Assembly: GCA_019359595.1 (NCBI GenBank)
Contig: JAHHGZ010000057.1
Coordinates: 1 to 39,184, forward strand
DNA from: Cyanomargarita calcarea GSE-NOS-MK-12-04C
Lineage (GTDB): Bacteria; Cyanobacteriota; Cyanobacteriia; Cyanobacteriales; Nostocaceae
DNA length: 39,184 nt
Direction: 5' to 3'
The stretch's first letter is position 1; the number at the start of each line of letters is the position of its first letter. Below, in pieces: positions 28,023 to 35,411 of this stretch. Under the pieces are notes generated by a model, which saw nothing but the letters and a program-made list of their open reading frames with translations, had not been told where the DNA came from and did not search any database. Made by a program: the position numbers and the translations under genes.

Positions 28023-29393
28023 TTAACGGAATATACCTTTGGCTCTTGCCTTTTTAATCCAACTAGGAAATTCATTCAGCAGTCTTTCATACAATTGCTC
28101 ATCAGTGATTTTTCCTAAATCATCTAGATGAAAAAAGTCGGCGTTATCAACGACACGACCATCCATCGTGTCTAATCTTTCCAAAATTCCGTAGCTAGAA
28201 CCAGCCAATCCAACAAATTGCCAAAATATAGGATATTTAGCTGCATCAACTATAGCTTTTTTTATTCCTTCTTCATCAGTAATGCCTCCATCACTAAGAA
28301 AAACTATAAACGTAGGTACTTCACTAGGTTCTTCTTCAGTGAATTTCTTGATTACATCTCGTATTACAGGAGGCTCATTGTTTCCCCCACCTAATTCCAG
28401 CATAAGAGAGGACATTTTAAAAATAAGTAAAGCTCTCTTCATTTCACCACATTCTTTTTGAATGAAGCCATGAACATTTGTCTCCTGGACTGATTTTGTT
28501 CTTTTAAATGTTGAGCCAAAAAACCAAACATCTAATTTCCCATCATCATCTAGCCTACTAGCTACCGGGACTATTCTTTCAATAAATGCTTGTACTGCCC
28601 CAGAATTATATTGATTGCTCATAGAACCAGAAATATCCAAAACCAAAGCAACTCTTGCTACAGTATTACCAATACCTTTCTTTTTGAGAACAATATCTAC
28701 TTTTGCTTTTAAAAGACTAATGTTTGCTTTTTTTGTAATATCGATAGGCTGAGGTTTGCTATTTTGGCTATAACTTATCGCAGAAATCTCAGCTAATGGT
28801 TCTTCTTTTTTTTCTTCCGATTTAGTTTTAACAATATACTTATCTACAAAAGTTTGTAATCCGGTATTATAACCTTCTCCTACTGCTTGGAACCTCCATT
28901 CATCCTTTTTTTTATACAACCGTCCAAACTCCAATGCCGTCTCTTGAGAAAAAGCCTCTCTCAGATTGTAGCGAGCTAAAGAGCTTTTCGTTTCCTGGTT
29001 GTAAATCTTGATAAAGGCGTTTTTTATTTGACTAAAATTTTGATTTTTTTCCTGTCCTTCATGAATAGTCACAACGAAAACTATTTCCTGAATTCTCTGA
29101 TCTACTTTTGCAAAATCAACATAAATAGTTTCATCATCTCCGTTACCTTCTCCAGTTCTATTATCTCCTGAGTGTCTAAGAGATCCATCAAGAGATTTAA
29201 GGTTATTGTAAAATACAAAATATTTTTCATGACTGACTTTGCCATCTGCACCTAACATGAATACAGAAGCATCAATATCATAATTTTGTCCATTCTTGCT
29301 TACCTGCCAGCCCAAGCCAATAGCCACTTTTTTTAAATCAGGAGTTTCTTTTGAAAGATTAAACCTGGCACCTTTAGTTAATTCAATTTCCAT
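28023..29393 (-). CDS. terF: TerF-like protein: TerD domain plus vWA domain
   Basis: A fusion of 456 aa. Residues 1-190 are a TerD domain with the acidic calcium-binding segments YDIDASVFML and NRTGEGNGDDETI. A polar linker covers 190-240. Residues 243-450 form a von Willebrand A domain with a complete-looking MIDAS start, DISGSMS (253-259), and LSDGGITDEE later. TerD/TerF proteins belong to the Ter stress-response network (tellurite, phage and DNA-damage related), thought to act as calcium-responsive complexes near the membrane. Last gene of the three-gene ter operon; a terminator-like hairpin separates it from terD, so its expression may be lower. Confidence 0.92.
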   Translation of the reverse strand: MEIELTKGARFNLSKETPDLKKVAIGLGWQVSKNGQNYDIDASVFMLGADGKVSHEKYFVFYNNLKSLDGSLRHSGDNRTGEGNGDDETIYVDFAKVDQRIQEIVFVVTIHEGQEKNQNFSQIKNAFIKIYNQETKSSLARYNLREAFSQETALEFGRLYKKKDEWRFQAVGEGYNTGLQTFVDKYIVKTKSEEKKEEPLAEISAISYSQNSKPQPIDITKKANISLLKAKVDIVLKKKGIGNTVARVALVLDISGSMSNQYNSGAVQAFIERIVPVASRLDDDGKLDVWFFGSTFKRTKSVQETNVHGFIQKECGEMKRALLIFKMSSLMLELGGGNNEPPVIRDVIKKFTEEEPSEVPTFIVFLSDGGITDEEGIKKAIVDAAKYPIFWQFVGLAGSSYGILERLDTMDGRVVDNADFFHLDDLGKITDEQLYERLLNEFPSWIKKARAKGIFR

Positions 29394-29438
29394 TTTGTAT
29401 AAATTATCTTGGCTAAATTTTTTATTATGTTAACAATC

Positions 29439-29474
29439 TAAAAAAAAGGGATAACAACAATGAATACCCCCTTT
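29439..29474 (-). terminator. intrinsic terminator or attenuator between terD and terF
   Basis: On the minus strand AAAGGG (29474-29469) pairs with CCCTTT (29450-29445), and the T run continues to about 29439. It follows the terD stop by about 25 bp. The stem is short, so partial read-through into terF is plausible. Confidence 0.5.
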
Positions 29475-29496
29475 CTATTAACTATTTAGATAGCTA

Positions 29497-30069
29497 CTAA
29501 GCAGCGTATCGGTCTACAAAACTCTGAAGCCCTGATTTATAACCAGCCCCGACAGCTTGGAATCTCCATTCTCCATCTTTTCGATAAAGCTTACCAAACT
29601 CAATTGCCGTTTCTGCCGAAGCATCTTCTTCTAATTCATACTTGGTAATTTCTTTTTCGGTAGCATTATCGTAAATTCTGATATATGAATTTCTAACTTG
29701 TCCAAAATTTTGCTTTCTTTGCTCCGCTTCATGGATAGTCACGACAAAAACTATTTCTTGAACTGAAGTATCAACTTTACTTAAATCAATTTGAATTGTC
29801 TCATCATCCCCTGTACCTTCTCCAGTCCTGCTATCTCCTTGATGCTTGATAGAACCGTCTGGTGATTGAGAGTTGTTATAAAATACAAAGTATTTTTCGT
29901 TAATAATTTTTCCATTAGCTCCCAACATAAATACAGAAGCATCTAAGTCGAAAGCTGAACCTGTATCTGTGACATTAATATCCCATCCTAAACCAATACC
30001 AGCATTTTTTAAGCTTGGTGCTTCTTTTGAAAGATTGATTCTTTCACCTTTGCTTAGGTTAATTGACAT
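29497..30069 (-). CDS. terD: TerD family protein
   Basis: A 190-aa TerD domain protein, closely similar to the N-terminal half of the downstream TerF-like protein. Segments include SLKNAGIGLGWDI, FDLDASVFMLG, the acidic SRTGEGTGDDETIQIDL (calcium ligands) and VFVVTIHEAEQRKQNFGQV, ending in GLQSFVDRYAA. The frame is open to 30132, but ATG 30069 (MSINLSKGERINLSKE) is the family start and is preceded by GAGGTAG. Middle gene of the ter operon. Probable role: soluble calcium-binding component of the tellurite/stress response system; exact function not shown. Confidence 0.93.
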   Translation of the reverse strand: MSINLSKGERINLSKEAPSLKNAGIGLGWDINVTDTGSAFDLDASVFMLGANGKIINEKYFVFYNNSQSPDGSIKHQGDSRTGEGTGDDETIQIDLSKVDTSVQEIVFVVTIHEAEQRKQNFGQVRNSYIRIYDNATEKEITKYELEEDASAETAIEFGKLYRKDGEWRFQAVGAGYKSGLQSFVDRYAA

Positions 30070-30165
30070 GATTACTACCTCTTTCTGGAAAACGACTTTT
30101 ATTTTAAATTGATATTGAGTTGAGTTACTCAAGAATTAGGGCGTATTTAGGTACTCAACGAATGA

Positions 30166-30768
30166 TTAAGCGTAGGATTGTACGAGTCCTTCTAAACCAT
30201 TAACGCTAACACCGTTGCCAATGGCTCCCATTTTCCACTCGTTGTTGTGATTGTAAATTTCAGCCATGATCATCCCGGTCATTCCTTTGTATTCAGAACC
30301 CGATAGATTATACTTAGCGAGTTCTTCATTGTTAGATGTATTTACCAGACGTACAAAGGCTTTTTGCACTTGTGCAAAGTCTTGTTTACGACCAATGCAA
30401 TCGTAAATGTTCACCATAAAAACTAATTTCGCAATCTCTTTCGGCAGTCGAGCTAAATCTACAAGAATCTGCTCGTCATCTCCTTCTCCTGCACCTGTCA
30501 GATTATCACCCAGATGGGTGATTGCTCCTGATTTGTGGGATAGGTTTCCAAAATAAACTAAGTTGGTCATATCCCTCACTTTGCCATTTTGATCTAAACA
30601 GATTACTGAGGCATCTAAGTCGCAGTTTTGACTGTTGCTAAAAGCCCCAAAAAAACCACCTCCAGAGCGTTTTGGTACGTCCCAGCCCAGTCCGCACATC
30701 AGCTTTGTTAGTCCAGGAGCAACTTTTTCAAGTGAGATGCGTTGCCCTTTTTGTAAGTTGATTCCCAT
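30166..30768 (-). CDS. TerD family protein (TerZ/TerD-like)
   Basis: A 200-aa TerD domain, more divergent than its neighbour: MGINLQKGQRISLEKVAPGL at the start, a glycine-rich insertion (RSGGGFFGAFSNSQ, about residues 35-48), NCDLDASVICLD, and the acidic NLTGAGEGDDEQILVDL. It lies first in the ter operon; the next terD starts 97 bp downstream. A perfect dyad lies about 83 bp upstream of the start. The assignment to the superfamily is firm; which ter subtype it is remains uncertain. Confidence 0.92.
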   Translation of the reverse strand: MGINLQKGQRISLEKVAPGLTKLMCGLGWDVPKRSGGGFFGAFSNSQNCDLDASVICLDQNGKVRDMTNLVYFGNLSHKSGAITHLGDNLTGAGEGDDEQILVDLARLPKEIAKLVFMVNIYDCIGRKQDFAQVQKAFVRLVNTSNNEELAKYNLSGSEYKGMTGMIMAEIYNHNNEWKMGAIGNGVSVNGLEGLVQSYA

Positions 30769-30850
30769 GTAAATTATCTTAGATATTTCTGGCTACTAAA
30801 GTTTCTTAGCTAATGGAACGCACACTAGGTTATGCGCTCTATCTTAAGTT

Positions 30851-30866
30851 ACTGTTAAGTAACAGT
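30851..30866. promoter_or_regulatory. dyad operator candidate upstream of the ter operon
   Basis: A perfect 7-bp inverted repeat, ACTGTTA-AG-TAACAGT. It lies between the polysaccharide deacetylase stop and the first ter gene, 83-98 bp before the ter start codon. No T tract follows on the minus strand, so it is more like a protein-binding site than a terminator. Confidence 0.4.
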
Positions 30867-30927
30867 GTCCTCAGAAAAAACACTTAACCTGAAAAAATTC
30901 CGGCGTTTATGCCAAATAGCCCTTTGC

Positions 30928-31938
30928 TCAATCACACTGCGGTAAAATAGGACTCCCCCAGGCTTGGGGAATAACTTTTTCTAGACGAGATTTCTCAAAA
31001 CGAGCAATCGCAAACAAATCCTTTGACTGATTTGCAAACATTTCAGTTGGATCACCAAATGCAATTGCTGCCAAATATCCGGCTTCAGTAACTATTTTCT
31101 TTACCCTCAAATCATAATTACCGTAGGGATAAGTAAAATAAATAATAGAACGATTTAATTTAGCCTCAAGTATCTGCTTAGATTCCACAACTTCTTTATA
31201 AAGCTGTTGATCTGATATTTTTGTGAGGGCTGGATGAGTTTTACTGTGGGAAGATATTGTAATTAGTGGGTCATTGGCCATGATTTTTAGTTGTGACCAA
31301 GTTACATGAGTCCGACCTGCATTCACCCCCACACCGCTTGTATGAATGGCAAAAACAGCCGGATAACCGTATTTTTTCAGTAAAGGATAAGCATATTCAT
31401 AGTGTCCACCATAACCATCATCAAAAGTTAGCAAGATAGGTTTGTTTGGTAATGGGCTTCCTGTTCGCAAGTGAGCTATCAGCCGATTTATGCTAATAGG
31501 TGTCATTTTAGCCAATTTAATCAGTTCAAAATGTTTCTGTAATTCTTGGGGTGTTAAATCATAAATTACTTGCTTTTTGGATATAATATCGTGATACATA
31601 ATTACAGGAACTTTGGATTTCCTTGCAGCTTGGTGGATTGTTGGTACTGGCTCGGCTGGCAAAGATAACTTGTCATTTCTAGAAGTTTTAAATAATATTT
31701 CTGAGCTAGATAATACTTGATTGTTTACAGGTTCTAGTTCCCTACCTATATTTTTATATTTGTTACACACTTGTTGATTCTTGAGCTGTTTCAGGGAAAT
31801 CAGAGAAGGAAGTAATGTATTGTGCTGACTTTCAAATCCAGTTGCAATCACCCGGTATGAACTAAAAATCAGAACACAAGCAGTGGACAAAAACGCAATT
31901 GCTATTACATGAAATAATGTCCGATTTTTTGGCAGCAT
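30928..31938 (-). CDS. polysaccharide deacetylase (NodB domain), membrane anchored
   Basis: A 336-aa protein with an N-terminal membrane anchor (about residues 8-27) and a linker of about 80 residues. A NodB-type catalytic domain follows: VPVIMYHDI, the catalytic-base motif LLTFDDGYGGHYEY, and the metal-binding HxxxH in SSHSKTHPAL. The C-terminus (ITYFTYPYGNY-type sequence, here IIYFTYPYGNYD) is also typical. It deacetylates N-acetylated sugars in cell-wall or exported glycans outside the membrane; the substrate is open. Upstream of the ter operon on the same strand, with the dyad between them. Confidence 0.9.
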   Translation of the reverse strand: MLPKNRTLFHVIAIAFLSTACVLIFSSYRVIATGFESQHNTLLPSLISLKQLKNQQVCNKYKNIGRELEPVNNQVLSSSEILFKTSRNDKLSLPAEPVPTIHQAARKSKVPVIMYHDIISKKQVIYDLTPQELQKHFELIKLAKMTPISINRLIAHLRTGSPLPNKPILLTFDDGYGGHYEYAYPLLKKYGYPAVFAIHTSGVGVNAGRTHVTWSQLKIMANDPLITISSHSKTHPALTKISDQQLYKEVVESKQILEAKLNRSIIYFTYPYGNYDLRVKKIVTEAGYLAAIAFGDPTEMFANQSKDLFAIARFEKSRLEKVIPQAWGSPILPQCD

Positions 31939-32099
31939 TTTTTTATCTAAAAATTTAGAACTAAAGATCCGACCATCCAGAGTAAGACTAATAATTATTG
32001 CTTTACTTTACGGATGAACAGTTCGCTCATCCGCATGGATTTCAGGAATTATCTTATACATAGGAATTCTTTTGCCCCCGCGAGGTGTTGTGAGGGTTA

Positions 32100-32314
32100 G
32101 ATCCCCGACTTCTCAAAGGATACTGTTGGCGAATCAATAAGGGGTTTAACCCATCGACCGTATTTCTGTGGGTTTCAGTGCGTTTAAACGCACTTAGGCT
32201 ATTAGCCCGAAATTGATTTCAGGGCGGGTAACCGACACAAAACCGAGGTTTGAAGTCTGAGGGGTTTAACCCCACACGAATTGACCAACAGTATCCTCAA
32301 AGAAGTCGGGGATC
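32100..32314. mobile_element. 215-bp MITE with about 36-bp terminal inverted repeats and TA flanks
   Basis: The ends begin GATCCCCGACTTCT (32100 onward) and finish AGAAGTCGGGGATC (to 32314). The similarity continues inward through GGATACTGTTGG for about 35 bp on each side. A TA dinucleotide flanks each end (32098-32099 and 32315-32316), as expected for target duplication by IS630/Tc1-mariner transposases. There is no coding capacity. The interior has an 18-bp perfect palindrome (32177-32194) and two GGGGTTTAACCC-like motifs. It fills most of the gap between the deacetylase and KGK genes. Confidence 0.88.
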
Positions 32315-32438
32315 TAGCAACTGGTATGACACTAGTTGGATTTTCAGCATCAGTTTTGCTCACATTAAAAAATCATGTTTTTATTTGAGATTAACTGCTA
32401 TTTATTGGTAACTATAGATTTAGTTAGAAAACATTTAT

Positions 32439-32723
32439 ATGCATAATCAATTCGAGCCATTAAATCATACTGAAGTTGTGTCAGTAGATACTGAAAGTTT
32501 TGGTAATTTAGATTTACCCAGCACGTTTAAAGTTGTTCAACTACTAGCGGCAATTAAAGAATTTATTGACTTTCAGGAAACAGAGGAACAGTTGTTTGAA
32601 AAAGGTATCTCCTGTGAGGTTCTAAAATTTGGTGCTAAGGGGTGGCGAAAAGGTAGAGTAAGACTGACTCTGGAATTTTCCCCAGATGCACCAGAATCAC
32701 CCCTTGAAGACATTGATGATTGA
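32439..32723 (+). CDS. KGK-domain protein
   Basis: A small acidic protein of 94 aa. The C-terminal part, EVLKFGAKGWRKGRVRLTLEF, matches the KGK domain (PF08872) known from cyanobacteria, followed by a tail rich in Asp, Glu and Pro. The domain's function is unknown. No membrane segment is seen. The start ATG 32439 gives MHNQFEPLN. It stands alone, 124 bp right of the MITE. Proteins of this type often occur in accessory regions of filamentous cyanobacteria. Confidence 0.75.
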   Translation: MHNQFEPLNHTEVVSVDTESFGNLDLPSTFKVVQLLAAIKEFIDFQETEEQLFEKGISCEVLKFGAKGWRKGRVRLTLEFSPDAPESPLEDIDD

Positions 32724-32970
32724 TGCTCATCAGGAATTACCACCAGGGTGATTCTTGAATAATTCATTTTCAACTAAACCCAGCTAGAGTCCCCCATTAC
32801 AATTTGTTGATTTTGTGGTGGGAGGAATGCTGGAAAAATTGGGTGCGTCCTCCAACAAATTCTTTTTGTAAGAAAGAGATAGTGTTTTTTTGGCTTTATA
32901 GCGTTAGCCAGAGGTAAAGAAAAAAGCACTGTAACAACGATGCCTTTGGACAGTACTTATTGTATTTTTT

Positions 32971-33180
32971 TTAACTTTGATGCATTTCCTCGAACTGAGC
33001 TAAAGTTTTTTCAATTTTGGGTTGATTAATCAACTGGCTAGCTTTTCTTCCAGCTTCCACCGCTTGCTGCATTAAGCGATGACCTTCTACGTATTTCCCT
33101 TGTTGATTTAAATCAACTGCTTGCTGACTTAGTTCTTTAGCTTGCCTTGCCAGTACTTTTGCTTCTTCAATCATTTTCAT
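32971..33180 (-). CDS. small helical protein, function unknown (gene B)
   Basis: A 69-aa protein, almost wholly helical and rich in Gln, Glu and Lys, with a heptad-like pattern: AKVLARQAKELSQQAVDLN, then GKYVEGHRLMQQAVEAGRKA. It resembles a short two-helix coiled coil or TPR-like hairpin (microtubule-interacting-like), with a GKYxEG turn. Its start overlaps the 3' end of the upstream small gene by 14 bp, so the two are probably translated together. No named domain recognised. Confidence 0.6.
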   Translation of the reverse strand: MKMIEEAKVLARQAKELSQQAVDLNQQGKYVEGHRLMQQAVEAGRKASQLINQPKIEKTLAQFEEMHQS

Positions 33181-33361
33181 GCTCCGATATTACTTGTAAT
33201 ATTGAGTCCGCTTCTTGAAAGAGCCTATTTGCTCTCGCTTCTAATAAACTAGCATCTGCATAATCTTCATGTTCAAATGCCTGCTCGTATTCCGCATATA
33301 ACCTAGATATTATTGGTTGCATCGAATTATAAGCCTGTAACAAAACCAAGAATTGTTCCAA
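33167..33361 (-). CDS. small helical protein, function unknown (gene A)
   Basis: A 64-aa protein from TTG 33361; ATG 33322 (MQPIISRLYAEYEQ) is an alternative giving 51 aa. It is helical and acidic, with a hairpin-like turn HEDYADASLLEAR between two helices, similar in layout to gene B. It lies directly after the truncated PP2C reading frame on the same strand, with an in-frame stop just upstream. The pair could be a leftover of the Ter-linked operon or unrelated. The start is uncertain. Confidence 0.5.
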   Translation of the reverse strand: MEQFLVLLQAYNSMQPIISRLYAEYEQAFEHEDYADASLLEARANRLFQEADSILQVISEHEND

Positions 33362-33364
33362 ATC

Positions 33365-33895
33365 TCACCTATAGCGTTTGCTGAGGTAACAAACGTCGTC
33401 TCGTTGGCAAATTCCCCTTTATCTGGGCGGAAAAGTAATTGATATTCACTGTCTTCTTGAGCGCGTCACAATAAATCCATCTCCTATTTGCATCGCTGCA
33501 ACCCATTGAGGAGTGGCAACAAAAATTAAGAGAGTGCAAGCTAGCTCCATAATCGAATAATCTTTAACGTCTGCTTGCTGTTGCAAAGTAGCACGCGCTT
33601 TTAAAACTGTTTTTGTAAATAGCTTTTCGGCTCTTTGTTGAGAAAGCGCTTGAGAAGAGCAATGCGTGCATTTCCGTTTTTGGATGCGTTTAGCAATCTG
33701 TGATAAGTGATTTACTACAGATTCAACTACCAACTTTGCCCCAACATCGGAGTATTTTGCACTTCCAGCGCCATCAGCTACTGCTCCGACAATCACATTA
33801 TCCAAAATGCGATAATCGCCATAATCTTGACAAGGCATACCCTGCTTTTCATGACTGACTCCGATCGCATGGCACTCAATTGCTTTCCACGTCAC
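33365..33895 (-). pseudogene. PP2C-type phosphatase of a TerY-like triad, frameshifted and truncated
   Basis: From ATG 33895, 149 codons encode the N-terminal part of a PP2C-like Ser/Thr phosphatase: ECHAIGVSHEKQGMPCQDY, GAVADGAGSAKYSDVGAKL (metal Asp) and MQIGDGFIV. The frame then stops at 33446. The next frame continues the family sequence: QEDSEYQLLFRPDKGEFAN, then ETTFVTSANAIGEI, to about 33365. A small indel near 33450 is therefore likely. The gene then ends abruptly and lacks the last third of a normal 250-aa member. It starts 22 bp after the TerY-like remnant, the order expected for the TerY-phosphatase-kinase group. No kinase gene remains. Confidence 0.8.
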
Positions 33896-33917
33896 AATAT
33901 ACCCTCAATATTTAGAT

Positions 33918-34193
33918 TTAAACTGCGATTTGACCCCATCCCACGGCTGGTAATGCTACAGCTTGTCCTATTTTGCCGCTAGATACTCGTTTCATTGAAG
34001 TCGATAGCCAAACAAATAAAGAACGAAAATCTAATCCATTTAGCAATACAGGTGGACGCTCAAGAGGTGCGATTTGATTTAGAATCTTTGTATCAGCGCC
34101 TTGCACACCGACAGCGAAGAAACATAATCGGCGATTTGCTTCTGCCTCTCTGACACGATGCGCTGCATATTGCCAATTATCAGTTGGCGCACC
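33918..34193 (-). pseudogene. TerY-type vWA protein, C-terminal remnant
   Basis: Ninety-one codons without a start survive: GAPTDNWQYAAHRVREAE, RRLCFFAVGVQGADTKIL, LNQIAPLERPPVLLNGLDF, and RSLFVWLSTSMKRVSSGK ending in GWGQIAV. This is the C-terminal half of the TerY von Willebrand A family, including the GxPTD piece of its third metal-site motif. The Asp expected just before Gly is lost: similarity ends at 34193, and PrlF similarity on the other strand begins at about 34196. The first half of the gene is missing from the window. A 62-codon open frame from GTG 34106 is only part of it. Confidence 0.8.
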
Positions 34194-34459
34194 ATAGTGT
34201 GCGTAAAGCCTTGGGTTTGAGTAAGCGCGATAAAATTTATTACAGCATTCAGCTAAACGGTCAAGTTATCATGTCAAAGGCTGCCCAGTCAGAGGATGAT
34301 CCTGTGCTTGGACAGTTTCTGGATTTTATTGTTGAAGATATTAGAAATAATCCTCTGCATATTCAAGCAATTAGCTCTGATTTATTCAACCGTGTTCAAT
34401 CTTTGATTACCGATGTTGAGTTCGATCTTGATTCACCACTGTCTGACGAGGATGAATAA
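34184..34459 (+). CDS. prlF: PrlF-type antitoxin, N-terminus lost
   Basis: A 91-codon frame. From SVRKALGLSKRDKIYYSI to the end (VEFDLDSPLSDEDE) it matches the PrlF/SohA antitoxin of the PrlF/YhaV system, including a DFIVEDIRNNP helix. A normal PrlF begins about 18 residues earlier with the first strand of the AbrB-like swapped hairpin (SKGQxTIP). Here the first codons (MAHH from TTG 34184) come from inside the broken terY gene. DNA binding is probably lost. The stop is 2 bp before the toxin start. Confidence 0.82.
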   Translation: MAHHSVRKALGLSKRDKIYYSIQLNGQVIMSKAAQSEDDPVLGQFLDFIVEDIRNNPLHIQAISSDLFNRVQSLITDVEFDLDSPLSDEDE

Positions 34460-34461
34460 AT

Positions 34462-34836
34462 TTGTCTACAAGTCAGCCACTGGTGATTAATGGGTGGAGT
34501 ATTTTTGCTCATCCCCTTTTTCTCGATCAAGTTGAAGAACTTTTGACTTCTGTTGAGCTTCTGCGCCAAAATAATCCCCAAAACTACCAAAAGAAAAATG
34601 CTGTCAAACGTTTAGCTGCTATAGCTAAACTTGCATTTGAAGTTATTCCTCAAGACCCAACATGCAGTGAATACCGTCAAGGCACTGTTTTGGGCAATGA
34701 GTATAAACATTGGTTTAGGGCTAAATTTTTCCAACAGTATCGATTGTTCTTTCGATATCACCAAGAAAGTAAGATTATTCTATTCGCTTGGGTCAATGAT
34801 GAAAATTTACTCGTGCGAGGTGTGACAGTAAAATAG
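34462..34836 (+). CDS. yhaV: YhaV-type toxin, altered C-terminus
   Basis: A 124-aa protein of the YhaV family (RelE-like ribosome-associated RNase): VINGWSIFAHPLFLDQVEEL, KKNAVKRLAAIAKLAFEVIP, YRQGTVLGNEYKHWFRAKFF and LFAWVNDEN match well. Normal members continue about 25 residues with RAYGSKTDAY-like sequence. Here the frame ends in LLVRGVTVK, while another frame reads RARCDSKI at the same place, so a small indel near 34813 has probably shortened it. Start TTG 34462, two bases after the antitoxin stop. Activity is doubtful. Confidence 0.85.
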   Translation: MSTSQPLVINGWSIFAHPLFLDQVEELLTSVELLRQNNPQNYQKKNAVKRLAAIAKLAFEVIPQDPTCSEYRQGTVLGNEYKHWFRAKFFQQYRLFFRYHQESKIILFAWVNDENLLVRGVTVK

Positions 34837-34866
34837 TATTATATCCATGAAAGGAGAATTTTAATA

Positions 34867-35085
34867 ATGCAAGTTGATAACACAACTGAACAAAGAGTAA
34901 TTGAAAAAATTCGTGGATTGTTTCCTGAACAGATGTTGCAGGTTGAAGAGTTCATTGACTCTCTTGATAAAAAAGATACAAATGTTGCAGACCATGACAT
35001 AACCTTAGCAGCCACAAGGCTTTCCGAACCAACTTTCCAAAAAATTTGGGATAATCCCGAAGACGCAGAATATGACAAATTATGA
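34867..35085 (+). CDS. antitoxin of a MazEF/PemIK-like pair
   Basis: A 72-aa acidic, helical protein (VIEKIRGLFPEQMLQVEEFI, then ATRLSEPTFQKIWDNPEDAE). The pattern (leading helix with a QMLQVEEFIDSL motif and a C-terminal acidic tail that would wrap the toxin) matches DUF2281-type antitoxins that pair with PemK/MazF. AGGAG lies about 10 nt before ATG 34867. Its last 14 bp overlap the start of the toxin frame, which is typical for such operons. The antitoxin looks intact although the toxin is frameshifted. Confidence 0.75.
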   Translation: MQVDNTTEQRVIEKIRGLFPEQMLQVEEFIDSLDKKDTNVADHDITLAATRLSEPTFQKIWDNPEDAEYDKL

Positions 35086-35411
35086 ATTTGCCGATGTTGT
35101 CTTAGTGCCTTTCCCTTTTACTGACCAGACTACTACAAAAAAACGTCCAGCTATTGTCGTTAGTTCTGCTGATTATCAAACTTCAACGCTTAGATTTGAT
35201 ACTAATTGCTGTTAGTAGTCAGGCAAATCCAGCGAGTTCCTTTGGAGAAATGACAATTACTAACTGGAAAAATGCTGGTTTAATTAAGCCTTCAATTATC
35301 AAACCAGTTTTAACAACTCTTGATGTAAAGCTTGTAATACAAAAATTAGGACGACTTCAAGAACCTGACTATCAAGCTTTACAAAACTTATTAGAGATTA
35401 TTTTAGGTTGA
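35072..35411 (+). pseudogene. MazF/PemK-type toxin, frameshifted
   Basis: ATG 35072 begins MTNYEFADVVLVPFPFTDQ, then KKRPAIVVSSADYQTST, the typical N-terminal half of a PemK/MazF endoribonuclease. The frame then stops at about 35213 after NCC. The next frame reads RLDLILIAVSSQ, then ANPASSFGEMTITNWKNAGL and the C-terminal helix QEPDYQALQNLLEIIL, ending 35411. A single-base insertion (or two-base loss) near CAAACTTCAACGCTT at 35180-35200 rejoins them. If so the toxin is inactive. The antitoxin gene overlaps its start. Confidence 0.85.

Noticed and set aside
28023-30768. A new calcium-dependent defence system from the three ter genes
   Set aside because: TerD and TerF proteins are well known in bacteria; the genes alone are not new. 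Only the lost TerY/PP2C context is reported as notable.
33918-34106. 62-codon frame from GTG 34106 as an independent gene
   Set aside because: Similarity to TerY continues upstream in the same frame to 34193, so this is only part of a remnant.
35154-35411. 85-codon frame as an independent gene
   Set aside because: It is the second half of the frameshifted MazF-like toxin; its first residues (MSLVLLIIK) are out-of-frame sequence.
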